From contig CM033113.1 of NCBI GenBank assembly GCA_019321725.1, positions 12,338,001 through 12,402,000 on the forward strand: 64,000 nt of DNA. The letters run 5' to 3'. Both the position numbers and the translations under genes were made by a program. Each line of letters opens with the position of its first letter. The first letter of the stretch is position 1. The DNA comes from Paulownia fortunei (Eukaryota; Streptophyta; Magnoliopsida; Lamiales; Paulowniaceae). The notes under the pieces were generated by a model. That model searched no databases. It worked only from the letters and a program-made list of their open reading frames with translations, and was not told the DNA's origin. Shown in pieces: positions 25,861 to 37,762 of this stretch.

Positions 25861-28540
25861 GAAGAAGTAAGGACAGTTTGTATTTTGTAGCCCTTTTTAT
25901 ATAGTCAGCAATTTACATAATAATAATGAATGTAAAAATTAAAATTTGCCCAGAACATAACCCAACAAGTCGTCATCTATGTACACTGATCCTTAAAATT
26001 TGCAGGAACCCCAACGGCTTGCCCAGTAAGTCCATGGTATCAAGTATCACCAGACTCACCTACAATGCATAAACTATATGAGCTAATACTCAACAAGTAA
26101 AGATTATGCATGTCAAAGAATAATCCACAATATCAAGTCATGTATCTCAAAATGCTATACACATAATGCAATTCCATGCATCAAAATATTTCTCTCAAAA
26201 TCATTTCTTTCTTGGACCCCTGACCAATGCTACTATCCCATGTACCGGAAAAGAGCTCTGCACACCGCTATAATCCAATAGCCAATAATGATATAAGCAT
26301 GCAAATCTATGTATACTCATACGCATGTAAATCCATGCACGCGAACCTGTAAATTCATGTATACAACCATACAAATCCATGCATGCTTCGATGCACTAAA
26401 TAGTGGTTAGCAAAATATTTTCATTTTTTAGAATCATATCGTGCAATGCAAGATTTATCACAATGCTCGTATATAATGCATGCACGTGCTAATGCCCATG
26501 TATGTATGCTAAATGAACATGAATGACAGTAATGCGTGCCCTCTGCTGTGCACATATAATCTATGGTATTACATATAAATCACACATTTACTATGTCTAT
26601 GCATTATAGTTGCAAATGAATCTTTACTTATATTTCACTTGGTTGGTGGTTTAGTCTATATTTGTAAAATAACCTGCAATATTACCCAACATCAAGCACC
26701 ATTCTCAATTTGGCAAGTTGAAAGCACAAAATATCATACTAAGACTTAAACACTGAGCTATCTAGGTAACAATCAAACTTTCATAAACTAAAACTCAATA
26801 TAGTTCCTCAAATACCTTAATTTCTCATGTTAGATATATGTAAACATCATGTAATTGAAGTATTATCACTCTAATAGCATGTACCTAATTGTTAATATTC
26901 AATAGCAACACGTCTAGGTTGAATATGCTAAATTATCAAATAAGACAAATTTTCATTTTCTAATTTCCTTGCTGCCACATTAGGTTTCATAGACATTTTG
27001 ACATCCTTAGGAACATTTATTCACTCTCAACTTTTTATCACACTTATATAACATGTAGAACAATATAACCGTGCTATAAAGTTTTTAAAACACATGGGCC
27101 TAGGTTTCTCTAATTCAGTCCTATTCACAGCATACTAGAACAAATATTCTTACTTTGATAATTTTGAGTGTTTCTTCAATATCATACCCTATTTTAACCG
27201 ATGAAAATTTATTACAATACTCTTAACTCATATATAAACATGTATACGATGATACTTACAGGTTTTATTCAACATACCATATATTTTTGAAGCCTAAAAC
27301 ACAAGAATATAATAAGGTGACAGTTTCTAACACAAGTATTTTCTATCAAGTATTTGCAACCAAAAACCATTTCTTTGTGCAGCAACGCCTATCTAATAAT
27401 ATCCTAACATATTTATAAATAATATTCAAAACTTAATAAGACAATAAACCTTAAAAGAAATCTGAAAGTCATGCTAAACTCGTAGGTTAAGCTCACCTTA
27501 CACAGTTTTTTACTTGAATTTATTTATTTCTCCTTCCCTTTGTTTGTTTTGCCTCCTTTTTCGATTGGAATCATTTAGGACCTATTTAGAAAGCTTTTTT
27601 TTATGTCTTTGGAAGTTGAAATGGTACAGAAGAAGGTTCAAGTCATGACTGTTAGCTTCAGAGTGAAGAATAGGTTGAAGTGCTAACTTGAAAAGTTTAA
27701 ACATGAGGTGATATAAGTTTGAGGTGACATGTAATAGAAAAAATCGAATTTTCTCCCTTATCTTGCAACCCCTAATCTTGTATGCCTCATATATTCTTAT
27801 TTGGTTGCAACATATCTTAGTCATTATTCATTCCCATAGGTAATTCCTATATCCGTTCATTAGGTTCTTCACCCGATTGTCACCCCGATTCTTGAATAAT
27901 TATCCATATTAAAAATTATATAATCTTATACATAAATGAATATTGTAATATCACCTTTCAATCATAGTATCTTATGTCTAGTGTCCCAAATATGCAATAT
28001 ACCCATATATATTTTTAAAATACCTAGATGAAATCGAATCAAACCGTATAAGTTTACTAGTAACACTTGTAACACTTTTAAAATTATAATGTATATATCC
28101 CATCTATATATAATATTAATCAACCTTATTTTCTTCTTATTTCAATATAAAATCAACTATTTAGATTAGGAAATTCAATAACTAAGACCATGCAAGAGCT
28201 TCAGAATTAATATTCAAGAATGTCGTATAAAATAAAATAAATTATGCAATGTCAATAAAAATACAAGTAGCATATAAAATTAGTACGTAATGCATAAATC
28301 ATATTGGACAAGTGAGTAGTGTGAGACTTAACTATTACAGACACACTGGCGTTCAACTCGTCCAACAATATCTAACTAATCACCTCCATTTCCAGCTCCA
28401 TTCAATGGCCTACTTTCACGCCCTCTCCGTGCCTATATCACCAACAGCAACACCATATTTTACCTCAATTGCTCCAATTCCATTCTTAGATGGCTATTGG
28501 TGGATTCAAATTCAAATTTATCCCATTTGAAGTGAATTTT
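25861..28540. other. Unassigned repeat-like non-coding region
   Basis: A long non-coding stretch with moderate GC at its left side. On the minus strand it begins near GAGTCTGGTGATACTTGATA (about 26040-26060), and 26150-26560 is dense in CATGCA/ATGCATG motifs. The style resembles untranslated or LTR parts of plant retroelements, but no terminal repeat, PBS or coding domain was found. I do not assign it. Confidence 0.4.
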
Positions 28541-30309
28541 TAAAATTATAAATTATGATGAGTTTTAATTTTTAATTTTTAAACTTGATTCGTTCCGAAC
28601 CAGTATTGTTTATTTTTTTTATTTGTTTATATTTTAATATATATTTATTTATGTAATATCACTTATAAAAAAATATATTTTTTAAAATAATTTAATAATA
28701 TTATTTTTAAAAAAATATATTTTTAATATTTTAAAATTATAAAATCAATCTAGGATTTTACCCGACCCGAGGGAGAGTTCTTAAAAATCTTGACAGGCGA
28801 CCTTGGTGGAAGGGTTTCCAGTCGTTGCCATCTCTATTCTCAACTTCCCTCTAAACTACACCTCTAAATGAGACCGGCTCTGTGAGTGAGTGCGGCATTA
28901 GACCAGCTCTTAGCAAGTACGACGATGAGCCGTGCTGCATGTTTCGGGGCGGGGGTCGACGATGTGGTGCAGGATTCGGGTGAGGGAATTGGGTACAACC
29001 ACAACGAAGAATGCACATAAAATATGGCAAAATGGATGTCTTTCACCAGCTTTCGACATTTGGGTTCTGGGAAATAATCGAGATCGAGCTGGATTGATGG
29101 TCGGAATTGGCGGTCTTTGCAGTAGTAGTAAGAGATGCGAAAGGCAGGGATGGGAGTGGTGGGAAATGAGTGGAGTGAGGGAGACTTGTCTTCTCATAAA
29201 GAGTGTGAATGCTGTTGAACTGGAGAAAGCTACTTTTTAGGGATAAAATCTTTCAAACAAATGAGAGAAAGTCAGAAAATGGTTCAGGGATATATTTATG
29301 GGTTTGTTGACAATATTCTCACAAACAAACAAATATGCAACAGAAAATTAGGTGATGAGATGATTTTCTCACAGATAATTCCATAGGCAATCGCTGCCTT
29401 AGCGTTTGCTGTTTCTTACATGATAAACTACACGTTGACAAACAATTCACTCTTCAGGATTATTAGTTATGAAAATTTTACTTGGAATGCTTTGTGCCAT
29501 AGACGAGCTAGCTTAATTATTTCATCCATATATGTGAATGTGTAATTATGACATCTGATGCTATAAATCTGTCATTCCAGCAGATGCTGCTTCAAGTTTT
29601 GCTATGTTTCTTGAATTTAAAGTTGAATTTTCAGTTTCTTTGATTCGTAAATAGCATTACTCAGACCTTACCTTATTTTGTGCTTCTTGGAATCACTGGG
29701 AACTGGTGTATATGCCTTCTCTTACGAATTGTCCATCTCCTTGTAACCTTAGAGCACGAAGGCGTGAGTGCAAGTTTTTTGACTGAAACTACGAACTAAT
29801 TTGAGTAATATGGTATCGTCTTACCATATACAACAGAAGTCGAAAAACTGTCTGGCAGTGAATTCATTTTCGCATTGGTATGGTAACGAAACTGCTTGTG
29901 AGCAGAAGACAAATATGCTGAGAAATCATGTTATCGATGGTAAGGATGATGCATTTTCTCCAAGTCAATTAAAGCACACAAGGCCTACAATTGCATAGCC
30001 TGAGATAGATGGCAACTGGATTGTATCAAAAGCGATGAACTACCATTAGGTGATAGTATCTAATAGAAATTGGATTGGGTATTGGATACTTTTGACATTA
30101 ATATTTTTTATAGATTTTAATTTTAAAATATGAATGGGTTTTTGTTTTCTAGTTGTAATGATTTTCTTTTTTTTTTTTGTGTAAGAATATATATATATAT
30201 ATATTCTTGTATACATTAAATCCTACTCTAATGGAATGAGTGAACCAACATATTCATCCTAACTTTTTTCTATATACATAATTTCTCTTTTGGTCTTTTC
30301 GCGTGAATA
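28541..30309. other. Intergenic DNA with a GC-richer patch
   Basis: Very AT-rich to about 28740, then GC-richer from 28740 to 29240, where open frames overlap on both strands (for example 28932-29240 plus). None resembles a known family and no exon structure is convincing. A short palindromic AT microsatellite (GAATATATATATATATTC) lies near 30187-30206. Confidence 0.45.
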
Positions 30310-30652
30310 TGTTACGTCCAAAAAATATATAGTAAGGGTAAAACAATAAATTGAGCATCAATCAATGAGACAAGTTGTTGAAAAAAAAGTAAAGATGAAT
30401 GGCTAAGATCAAGAAAAAATAGTCATCAATTATAAATACCCACTTGCTTAGAGGTAGAAATTGCAAAAAATTTGAGGAAAAATGGGTGGGTTTTGTTTCG
30501 GTCAGAGTTCTTTTGCTTTTGAGTTTTCCATTTCTTTTTCTTTCAATGTTCCATTTGTTTTTTTTTTTTTTTTTTTTTTTTTTCAGAAATCTCAATTTTG
30601 CTCTGTGTTACAGGTAATGAAAATATTAGTTGAATTCTGTTGAGTTGTTACA
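30310..30652 (+). repeat. Left LTR of the deleted gypsy element
   Basis: Starts TGTTACG and ends TTACA just before the primer-binding-like site. Contains a 27-base poly-T tract at about 30558-30584. Relative to the right copy it lacks about 22 bases near its start. Confidence 0.7.
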
Positions 30653-30699
30653 AGTAGTATACAGAGCATAGTTCCTTTGACATGTGGAGTAGCAATCAT

Positions 30700-31740
30700 G
30701 GCCGACAACACCCGTTTTAAGGACTTACAAGAAGCACAGAAGAAGAATGAGGGGCTGATCAAAGAAATGAAAGAAAGCAGCGAGCCAGTTTCTGATGCTC
30801 CTGGAGAAGATGATAACCACTTTTGAAGCTTTCAGGAAGCTTCATCAAGACAAAGGCAAATAGAAGGTTTCGTTGGAGAAGTCGAGTCATTCCAGGGGTG
30901 AGTTATACACCTCTCCACACAGAAATGCCCAAGGTGGATTCTCTCTACAAAATCATAATCTCCAGTTACCAAAGATTGAGTTTCCAGAGTTCAAAGGGGA
31001 TGAGCCAAGAGCGTAGGTAAGGCAATGCAATCGATTTTTCCAAATATTTCTCATGGAGGAATATGCCAAGGTGAGTTTCTCTTTACACTACTTGAGGGGA
31101 AGGGTTGACTTATGATTTATGGAATATGTGGAGGGAAGGATAGGAGTCACTTGGGAATTATTTTGTAATATGATCATTGAGAGATTCTAAAGTCGAGAAT
31201 AATGTTAAACTGTTATCATAAACGTTTTGATGAGGTTAAGGCTTTTGTAAAGAACAGAAATCCTGGCCTCACAGGAGAGTTCTTTGCTTCCAGCTTTCTA
31301 AGCGGGTTGAAACATGAATTGAGGTTAGAAGTGCATAAATCTCAGCCCAGATCTCTTATACAAGCAGTAAATGTGGCCAAACTTGAAGAACAGAAGATGG
31401 AGATGAATAACAAGGTAGGCAAACTCTCTTGGAAGAATGCAAGAAATACATACAAACACCTTCATTCCTCTAGGTCAATACTCCCATACCACAGCAAAAG
31501 GCGATTACATACCCTGCTACAAACCAAAAATTGCTCACATACAATCAACCTAGCAAGCAAACTGAAATAGGGAGGCATAGTAGTGAGTATAATTACCACT
31601 CAAGAATCTCACTCCAGCAAAATACCAAGCAAGAAGAAAGAAGGGCTTATGCTACTACTGTGACGAGAAATACACTCTTGAATATTAAGTGCAAGCCTAA
31701 GCAATTCAATCCGATCATTGTGGAGGAAGAGAGTGAAGAT
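30700..31740 (+). pseudogene. gypsy gag remnant
   Basis: Begins MADNTRFKDLQEAQKKNEGL at 30700. A frame at 31202-31570 reads FDEVKAFVKNRNPGLTGEFF and SGLKHELRLEVHKSQPRSL. This is the standard retrotransposon gag layout of plant gypsy elements. Frames shift several times and are interrupted by stops, and no intact zinc knuckle is visible. A protease-like ILIDSGSTH follows near 31876-31902. Confidence 0.8.
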
Positions 31741-32302
31741 TAGGGAAAGAAGGTGAGATATAATTAAGGGAAGAAATTGAGAGAGAAATCTCCTTGCATG
31801 CACTCATGGGCAATAGAGCTAAAACTATGGTTAAGCTACTCGGCATTGTTAAAAAGAGGGCACTGACAATCCTAATTGATAGTGGGAGTACCCACAGACA
31901 ACAACCAATCCATATGATGCTTTCCTCAAGAAGTTCTTAAGCCCCTTGGATCCTACTAATTGAACACCGAGATAGTTTTTAACTCCTCTTAGAGTGATTT
32001 TTTTTTCACATGTGATGCAAACATGACTTTTCTTTCTTTGTAATCAAATGTGACAGGACTAAATGACCACATCCAATTGGAGCCTAAAATAACATCACAA
32101 CCCCCTAAAGGAATCACCCTCAACTCCAAACCGATGGTCACTCATCTTCTAAGTAAATCTTGGGCAGTTAGCTCTACTAATAGTTTCACTCCCATCAGCT
32201 ACTGTAACCACCCAAGAGGTAGTGTCCACTAAAAGGCAACAGATTTCTCTTCATCTCGCTGTCCAAAAAACTATCACAACATAGGAACCCAAATGACATC
32301 GA

Positions 32303-32583
32303 ATGCTCCACCTGCCAAACCACTACTCTTATGCGAATTTGAGGATGTTTTTCAGGGGCACAAAAGAATGCCACCTCAATCAAGATGGCATATTTCAAGT
32401 TTACCCACGAGCTATTTTGGCTCGGCATCCTATCAAACAGAAGAAACATTCCAGTGGCACAGATATTTGCTTGCTGGTCCAATTCTCTTCCTCAAGAAGC
32501 AAACTTGGGAGAATTCAAGAACTCTTTAGCAATGATGTCCTAATTCTCAGCCTTGAGGACAAGTATGATTTGAGGGGAGGTAG
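32303..32583 (+). pseudogene. Joined remnants of gypsy pol (RT leader and pol tail)
   Basis: PLLLCEFEDVFQGHK (near 32320-32365) resembles the segment just before gypsy RT. Within about 200 bases the sequence reads LEDKYDLRGGSVASW, like the extreme C-terminus of pol. Everything between, including RT and integrase cores, is absent. Confidence 0.6.
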
Positions 32584-32800
32584 TGTTGCATCCTGGGTGC
32601 GGGGCAGTGGTGGAAAGAAATATATAGCAAGGGTAAAAAAAATAATAAATTGAGCATCAATCAGTGAGACAGGTGGCTGAAAACAATTAAAAATCAATGG
32701 CCAAGATCAAAGAAGCTAAGGAAAGAAAATATAGTCATCAGTTCTAAATATCCACAGAATTTTTGTTGAAAAATGGCATAGTCTTGTTTCGGTCTATAGA
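32584..32800 (+). repeat. Right LTR (partial) of the deleted gypsy element
   Basis: Starts TGTTGCATCC and parallels the left LTR through ATAAATTGAGCATCAATCAG and TCTTGTTTCGGTC. After about 32795 the similarity to the left LTR stops, so its 3' part is lost or replaced. Confidence 0.7.
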
Positions 32801-33738
32801 CTGGCATGTGTATTAAGATTTCACTTGTCAACCCATTGCTGCAGAATAGGTTCTTCAATTCATTCAGGAAGTCCATGACCAGACCCATTCTTTCTTTCCC
32901 TTTCATCACATTAATCATTCTGTTTTCCACTGGAAGTGGTCCTTTTCTTCCTTAACTACAGATTTTACTTCGGAAATCATTACAACTATTGTTCCTAATA
33001 TGTACTTAGGAGACTGGAAAACACACACACACACCAACAAAAAAATAAAAAATAAAAAGAAAACACTTTTCGTCCTCATTTTTTAGTGAGGCCAAAATGC
33101 ACACACACCCAATCACACACTAGAGATGTACCGACAGAGATTGTAAAAAAATGCGTTTATGTGATGTAGTAAGATTACAGCTGAACGCATGCGAAATAAG
33201 TTTCCCCGTAGGTTGCCTCTACCATCACAATAGTCACCCCCTACACGAGTTCATATCATCTGATAAACAAACTAGGCATCAGAATTGGGAATTTCTGCGT
33301 TTCTTGCACTAGTATAATTCTGTAAGCAGAACTGTATAATTCCGTAAGCAGAACTGAATCGCTTTTTGTAAACACCATCTTCCACACCAATGGCCAAGTA
33401 AGTAAAGAAAAATTTAGCTTATAAATTCCCCTTTTAAACGAAGTCAATTCTCAAGAAGTACATTTCAAAGTTTGCCTGCTCATCACTTGAATTAACTGCC
33501 CACCATATAATCAATGAACTAAAAATTGAGCATATATCAGTATTATTAGAGATAAACATGTCACAATAGTAGTGGGCACTATCGATTCTGATCTCTCTAC
33601 AAGATTAATTTATGGGACCAGATGGTTTTGCTCTTATGTTATTACCTAGTTTCACAGTCTGAAAAATACAAAACCTCATCCCCCCCTTCCGGCTAGAGGA
33701 GAAACATCAACAAGGGTTGCTTGCAGATTTATTTAGTG
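32801..33738. other. Intergenic DNA and reticulon 3' UTR
   Basis: Contains AC microsatellites near 33018-33034 and a 23-bp tandem duplication with GTAAGCAGAACTGTATAATT at about 33318-33355. A minus-strand open frame at 32694-32930 has no family I recognise. The last few hundred bases are probably the 3' UTR of the minus-strand reticulon gene. Confidence 0.5.
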
Positions 33739-35807
33739 TTACTTCTTGGATTCAATTTCAACTGCAACTAATGCCTTTTCTTGTTGCTGCTGCTGCTCCT
33801 GTTTTCCTTCATCTGCATCTTCCACAACCGTAGCTTCTGAATGCTGTCTGCGATATCTGAGTATCACAAGACACAAGAATGCTGCACAAAACCATACGAG
33901 AAAAATGTTTTACAAATTTCTACATGATCCGAGAATGGAAGATTTTCCATATCTTTTGTACTAATGAAAATTTCTTACGATGGGCTTCAAAAAGCTTCAC
34001 ATATCCTACATTTACATTCGAACTATAATTGAAGAAGCAAACAGAAAATTGCAGTTATCATCTGAACGTTTTACCAGCAAATATTCGGGTTCTGATGGAT
34101 GTCAGATTCCAAAAGGCCGTCACTGCTGATGCAGCCACAATTTTTTTGTGTGTGCAGCTTCCCCATGCACCCAATGCGCTAGTTTTCACATATTCAACTG
34201 TTTATTTCCAAGATTACTACTTTTTTAGTGAAAACCTCAGTAGCAAACAGATCAAAGATCACAAGAGGGGCATTCACACCAACCTTTCTTAGTTAATTGA
34301 GATGAGTAAGCAGAATATAATTTTGGGCCTGTAAAGCTAATAAAGAAACCTGTATTAAAAAAAAAAAAAAAACAGTTACACATCAGGAATTTCAGGAGAT
34401 TTTCACTGTTTCCAGATCATCGTATCTGCTGATTGTTTTTTTGAGCTTACTAAGTGCACATAATCTCCACAGGGTAATAAGATGGCCATACTCTGCTCCC
34501 ACAAGCAAGATTGGAACCACCTAAAACAAGCAGAAAATTCAGAAATTTAACTCGCACTCAATGTAAGAAAATAGACTAAAGATCAAGTAATCTACCTTAA
34601 GGGTCATGGCTGGTTCTCCTGAAAAGACCTCTCTTGATTTGGAAATTGCAAGATTTGCAGCAGGAAGTATTAATCTGCTTCCTCTCAGTATATCATCTTC
34701 TTTCAACTTGAACTCACGCTTAATCTCAGTTGCATGTCTGTGGATTCCTCAACCAGTGCAGCATAATCAACTATACGGAAAACAACCCTTGAAGCATAAT
34801 ATGATACTGAAATACCTCACTAGTCATACCTTTGACGCATGGAATTGGAGAAGAATGACACTCCCAGGAACAGAAGTCCCACTTGAGATAGGAATGAGAA
34901 AATGCTACAAAATATGTTAACCAAAGTTTTTGAGGCAAACTTCAAGAAAAGCTGAACTTAAAATCACGAAAAGAACTAATGGAAAATAAGAACAGAACAT
35001 ACCTAAAGTTAACACCCCTTGCAAAACAAGAAGACAAAAAACAGAGCGAGCCAAAACCAAACCAAAGGCTTGATTTTGAGACATCTTTCCACATAACTAA
35101 GTCATTTAGAATCTCCCCGATCGCGTCCAGATTGCACCCATCAGCATCAGTTGTTCCTAAGTTCCCAATTAACACCCCATAAATCCAAAGAAAAGAAGAA
35201 AACAAAAAAGACCAAACATAAATGATAAACAAAGCAAGAATTACAAAAATGAGTAATGATCTAACATAAGGTATAACATACTCGGCGATGGGACTGTAGG
35301 AGTTGATAATGATTTATCCTTCCTAGACCTTTCACTGTGCCTCTTCTTTCTTGGCTTAACCAATATTTCTTCCCCTGCAACAAGCTCCCTCTCTTCTCTC
35401 ATATCTTGCTCCAACCTTCTCCTGGACCTTCGACTACTCCTCGGGGACGCGGCGCACCCAGATGCCGAATTCCGACTCTTGCATCTTTTTCTAACTCCAC
35501 AGGCCTCAATTGCAGCATCATCAGCCATTTCAAGCCTTTCCCCCAGCCGGGTTTTCGATCTTTTAAGAGGCGAAGGCGAAAGCATTAATAGCTCGTGGAG
35601 TGGTAGAGTATAAGGAGGTCTTGGGGAAATAGTGGATACAGGTGATGGAGTGGATATTTTCGGTGAAGAAGGGACTATTTCAAGCGAGAGTTGAGGGATG
35701 GGTGATCCGGCTTCTTCGCTGTAATGGCGGAGCTTGGAGAGCCTTGAGGTGGATTTGGTTCGGGTACGGGGCTCCGATGGGTGACAAGGTGGTGGTGTAG
35801 AGTCCAT
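33739..35807 (-). CDS. RTNLB17: Reticulon-like protein B17/B18 type (8 exons, 432 aa)
   Basis: Plant reticulon that shapes tubular ER membrane through paired membrane hairpins. Exons on the minus strand: 35807-35282, 35156-35003, 34904-34830, 34737-34596, 34520-34451, 34349-34284, 34197-34075 and 33881-33739; all GT-AG and in frame, 432 codons. Residues 1-175 are a long Ser/Pro- and Arg/Lys-rich cytosolic extension (SPSPLKRSKTRLGERLEMAD, RSSRRSRRR) characteristic of the B17/B18 subgroup. The reticulon domain covers about 185-400: ILNDLVMWKDVSKSSLWFGF, SIFSFLSQVGLLFLGVSFF, LILPAANLAISKSREVF, VVPILLVGAEYGHLITLWRL, SFFISFTGPKLYSAYSSQL and HKKIVAASAVTAFWNLTSI. The acidic, Gln-rich tail ends ESKK. 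The gene looks intact. Its symbol rests on family resemblance; B18 is equally possible. Confidence 0.94.
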
Positions 35808-36444
35808 GATATGACACGATGATGTGTTTGTGTGCTTAGATTTCTGGAGAGTTTAGAGATTTTCTTTGGATTTTGTCGATAATGAAGAGAAGAAGGTTTT
35901 CTTTGGGTAGTCAGTGCTGTGTTTGAATAAAAGGGTTTAGGCCAGGATAGCCGTTAGGGGATGTCATCTTTTGAATTTTTAACTGCGGGGAGTGGGTTAC
36001 CCCCCACTTTAACGGTAAGGAAGGAAACGGGTTCTTTAACGTTTAAATTGACATTTTAGCTTTAGAGGGAGACTTTGGGATCTTGTTGATATTTTGATTA
36101 TTTTATTAATAGTTTTGTGTTCCGTTGCTCAACTTTGTGAAGGATGATGAAACGTGGATGAATAGTCATTTACATTTTAAATTTTTTATTTAAATTTTTT
36201 TAGTATTATATATTATTTGTATAAATATACATTAAATGTATTTTGAGCCAAGTATTTATTTAAAATAAAATTTATACACTTGTCGTTTTATATAGTGAAA
36301 TAAAAAAATAAAATAACAATTTACAATAGAAAAGATGAATCAAGGCACTGGGGTGCTATAAATGTCTTAACACAAGAATAATATTTTAGTAAAATTATAA
36401 TTCTCATTAATACTTCTCATACAACTACTAAAATAAATGCATAC
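35808..36444. other. Promoter and 5' UTR side of the reticulon gene
   Basis: Upstream DNA of the minus-strand reticulon gene, GC-richer near the gene and AT-rich beyond 36160. No other gene is seen. Confidence 0.5.
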
Positions 36445-36453
36445 TTACTTAAA

Positions 36454-36757
36454 GGGTGAATTACAAAAATTATCCATTTAGTTTAATTATAAAAAAGTTA
36501 GTTATTTTTTGAAATTATAAATATGTCTTTGAAATATTACAAATATCCCCTTGATGTATTACAAATACCATCTTAAGGTTTGTCTTTATTTTATATATAT
36601 CCGTTTGAACTTTGTCTTTATTTTACAAATACACCCCTTGGTAGGTGCAATATGTAAAATAAAAATAAATGTCAATAGAATATTTGTAATTTATAAATTT
36701 AGATAAATTTTTTTTATAAATAACTTAAATTTCAAAAATAATTTTTGTAATTCACCC
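36454..36757. mobile_element. 304-bp Mutator-like MITE with 9-bp target duplication
   Basis: The element starts GGGTGAATTACAAAAATTAT and ends with the exact reverse complement of those 20 bases. It is flanked by perfect 9-bp direct repeats TTACTTAAA at 36445-36453 and 36758-36766. A 9-bp duplication and no coding capacity indicate a non-autonomous Mutator-superfamily MITE. Perfect ends suggest a fairly recent insertion. Confidence 0.9.
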
Positions 36758-36785
36758 TTACTTAAATGATAGAACATAAAAACAT

Positions 36786-36985
36786 AATCGGCGATTTTCA
36801 CAAAATAAAACAACGTGGATATGATGTTACAAGCAATGTAGCCCATCAAAATATATTGCATAATCAAGATTAAACTTTGTCGTCATTTTCACTTTTTTCT
36901 TATTTTCGTGACTTCATGATTTTACTTCCTCTTCCTTTATGTGCACTTGTTCAACTTTTTCAAAGAATAAATGCTCCATCTAGAG
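36786..36985 (+). repeat. Dispersed repeat shared with 50450-50650
   Basis: The two segments run parallel for about 200 bp, with shared blocks such as TTTGTCGTCATTTTCACTT, TTTTACAAAATAAAA-like and AAGCAATGTAG/AAGCAATAATGTAG. Both are in direct orientation. The family is unknown and no coding is seen. Confidence 0.75.
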
Positions 36986-37146
36986 AATGTTGGAGTGTGT
37001 TTTGGAAGAATGAATAAAAAATAAATTCAATTTTAACACTCTTATTCTGAAAAGATAAATATGTTATATTATTTTTGGCCACAAGTCACGTACTATCAGC
37101 ACTCAATCTCCACATACATTTGAGCAAGAAGAACATATATATATAT

Positions 37147-37446
37147 TGTTATAAATAACCTTTATTTAATACAACGTGAGTCAGAGAAAGGATAAAAAAC
37201 AATACACGAATATATCATTGTATTTTTAAATTGTTGGATATAACTACATATTTTCTATATATTTTTCTCTTATAAAATCTCTACACATTTGTTAACTATT
37301 TATAGCAAATATCATGACACTTGTCACAATATAGCACATCCACATTCTTGCCACTTGACATCTAAATAGGATCACACACATGATACTTAGAGGGCACACA
37401 CATATGACACTTGGAGGGTATGTTAAAGTCCACCTATTAAGTGTCA
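37147..37446 (-). repeat. 3' LTR of the minus-strand copia element
   Basis: Closely matches 42177-42478 over the full length with scattered substitutions and small indels. A purine-rich AATGAGGAGTATTA on the minus strand, just inside it, is a likely polypurine tract. Confidence 0.88.
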
Positions 37447-37762
37447 TAATACTCCTCATTGGACGTAGCACTATTGTAGTTGATGTAAACTCAAATCCAA
37501 GTCATATCCATAAGCTGTCTTGTTAAAAACCTTAAGGCGGAAAACCCCAATGGGATAAAAATTAGACATAAGGAAAAAAGAGTACATCGCACCATATATT
37601 TTCGCCCCCCTAAAATGAGCAATATAAGCCCCCTGAGTTGGGTTAGCAATCTTGCTTCATATTAACACTTCTCATACCTATACCATATACTAATTTTTCA
37701 AATATCGATGTTGGCAAGGATTTTGTAAACAAATCAGCAAGATTGTGACAGGATTGAATCTA

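Larger units (their letters stand above)
30310..32800 (+). mobile_element. Internally deleted Ty3/gypsy retrotransposon
   Basis: Direct repeats at 30310-30652 and from 32584 share CAATAAATTGAGCATCAATC-type text. A primer-binding-like AGTATACAGAGCATAG lies at 30656-30671 just after the left LTR; compare the usual TGGTATCAGAGC complementary to initiator tRNA-Met. Inside are gag and a protease start. The sequence then jumps from an RT leader straight to the end of pol, so almost all of RT, RNase H and integrase is missing. Frames carry several stops. Confidence 0.85.

Noticed and set aside
30361..30595. Lys-rich minus-strand frame
   Set aside because: It arises from the poly-T tract inside the gypsy LTR.
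34942..35588. Plus-strand and extended minus-strand frames over the reticulon gene
   Set aside because: They run across introns or antisense to well-defined reticulon exons.
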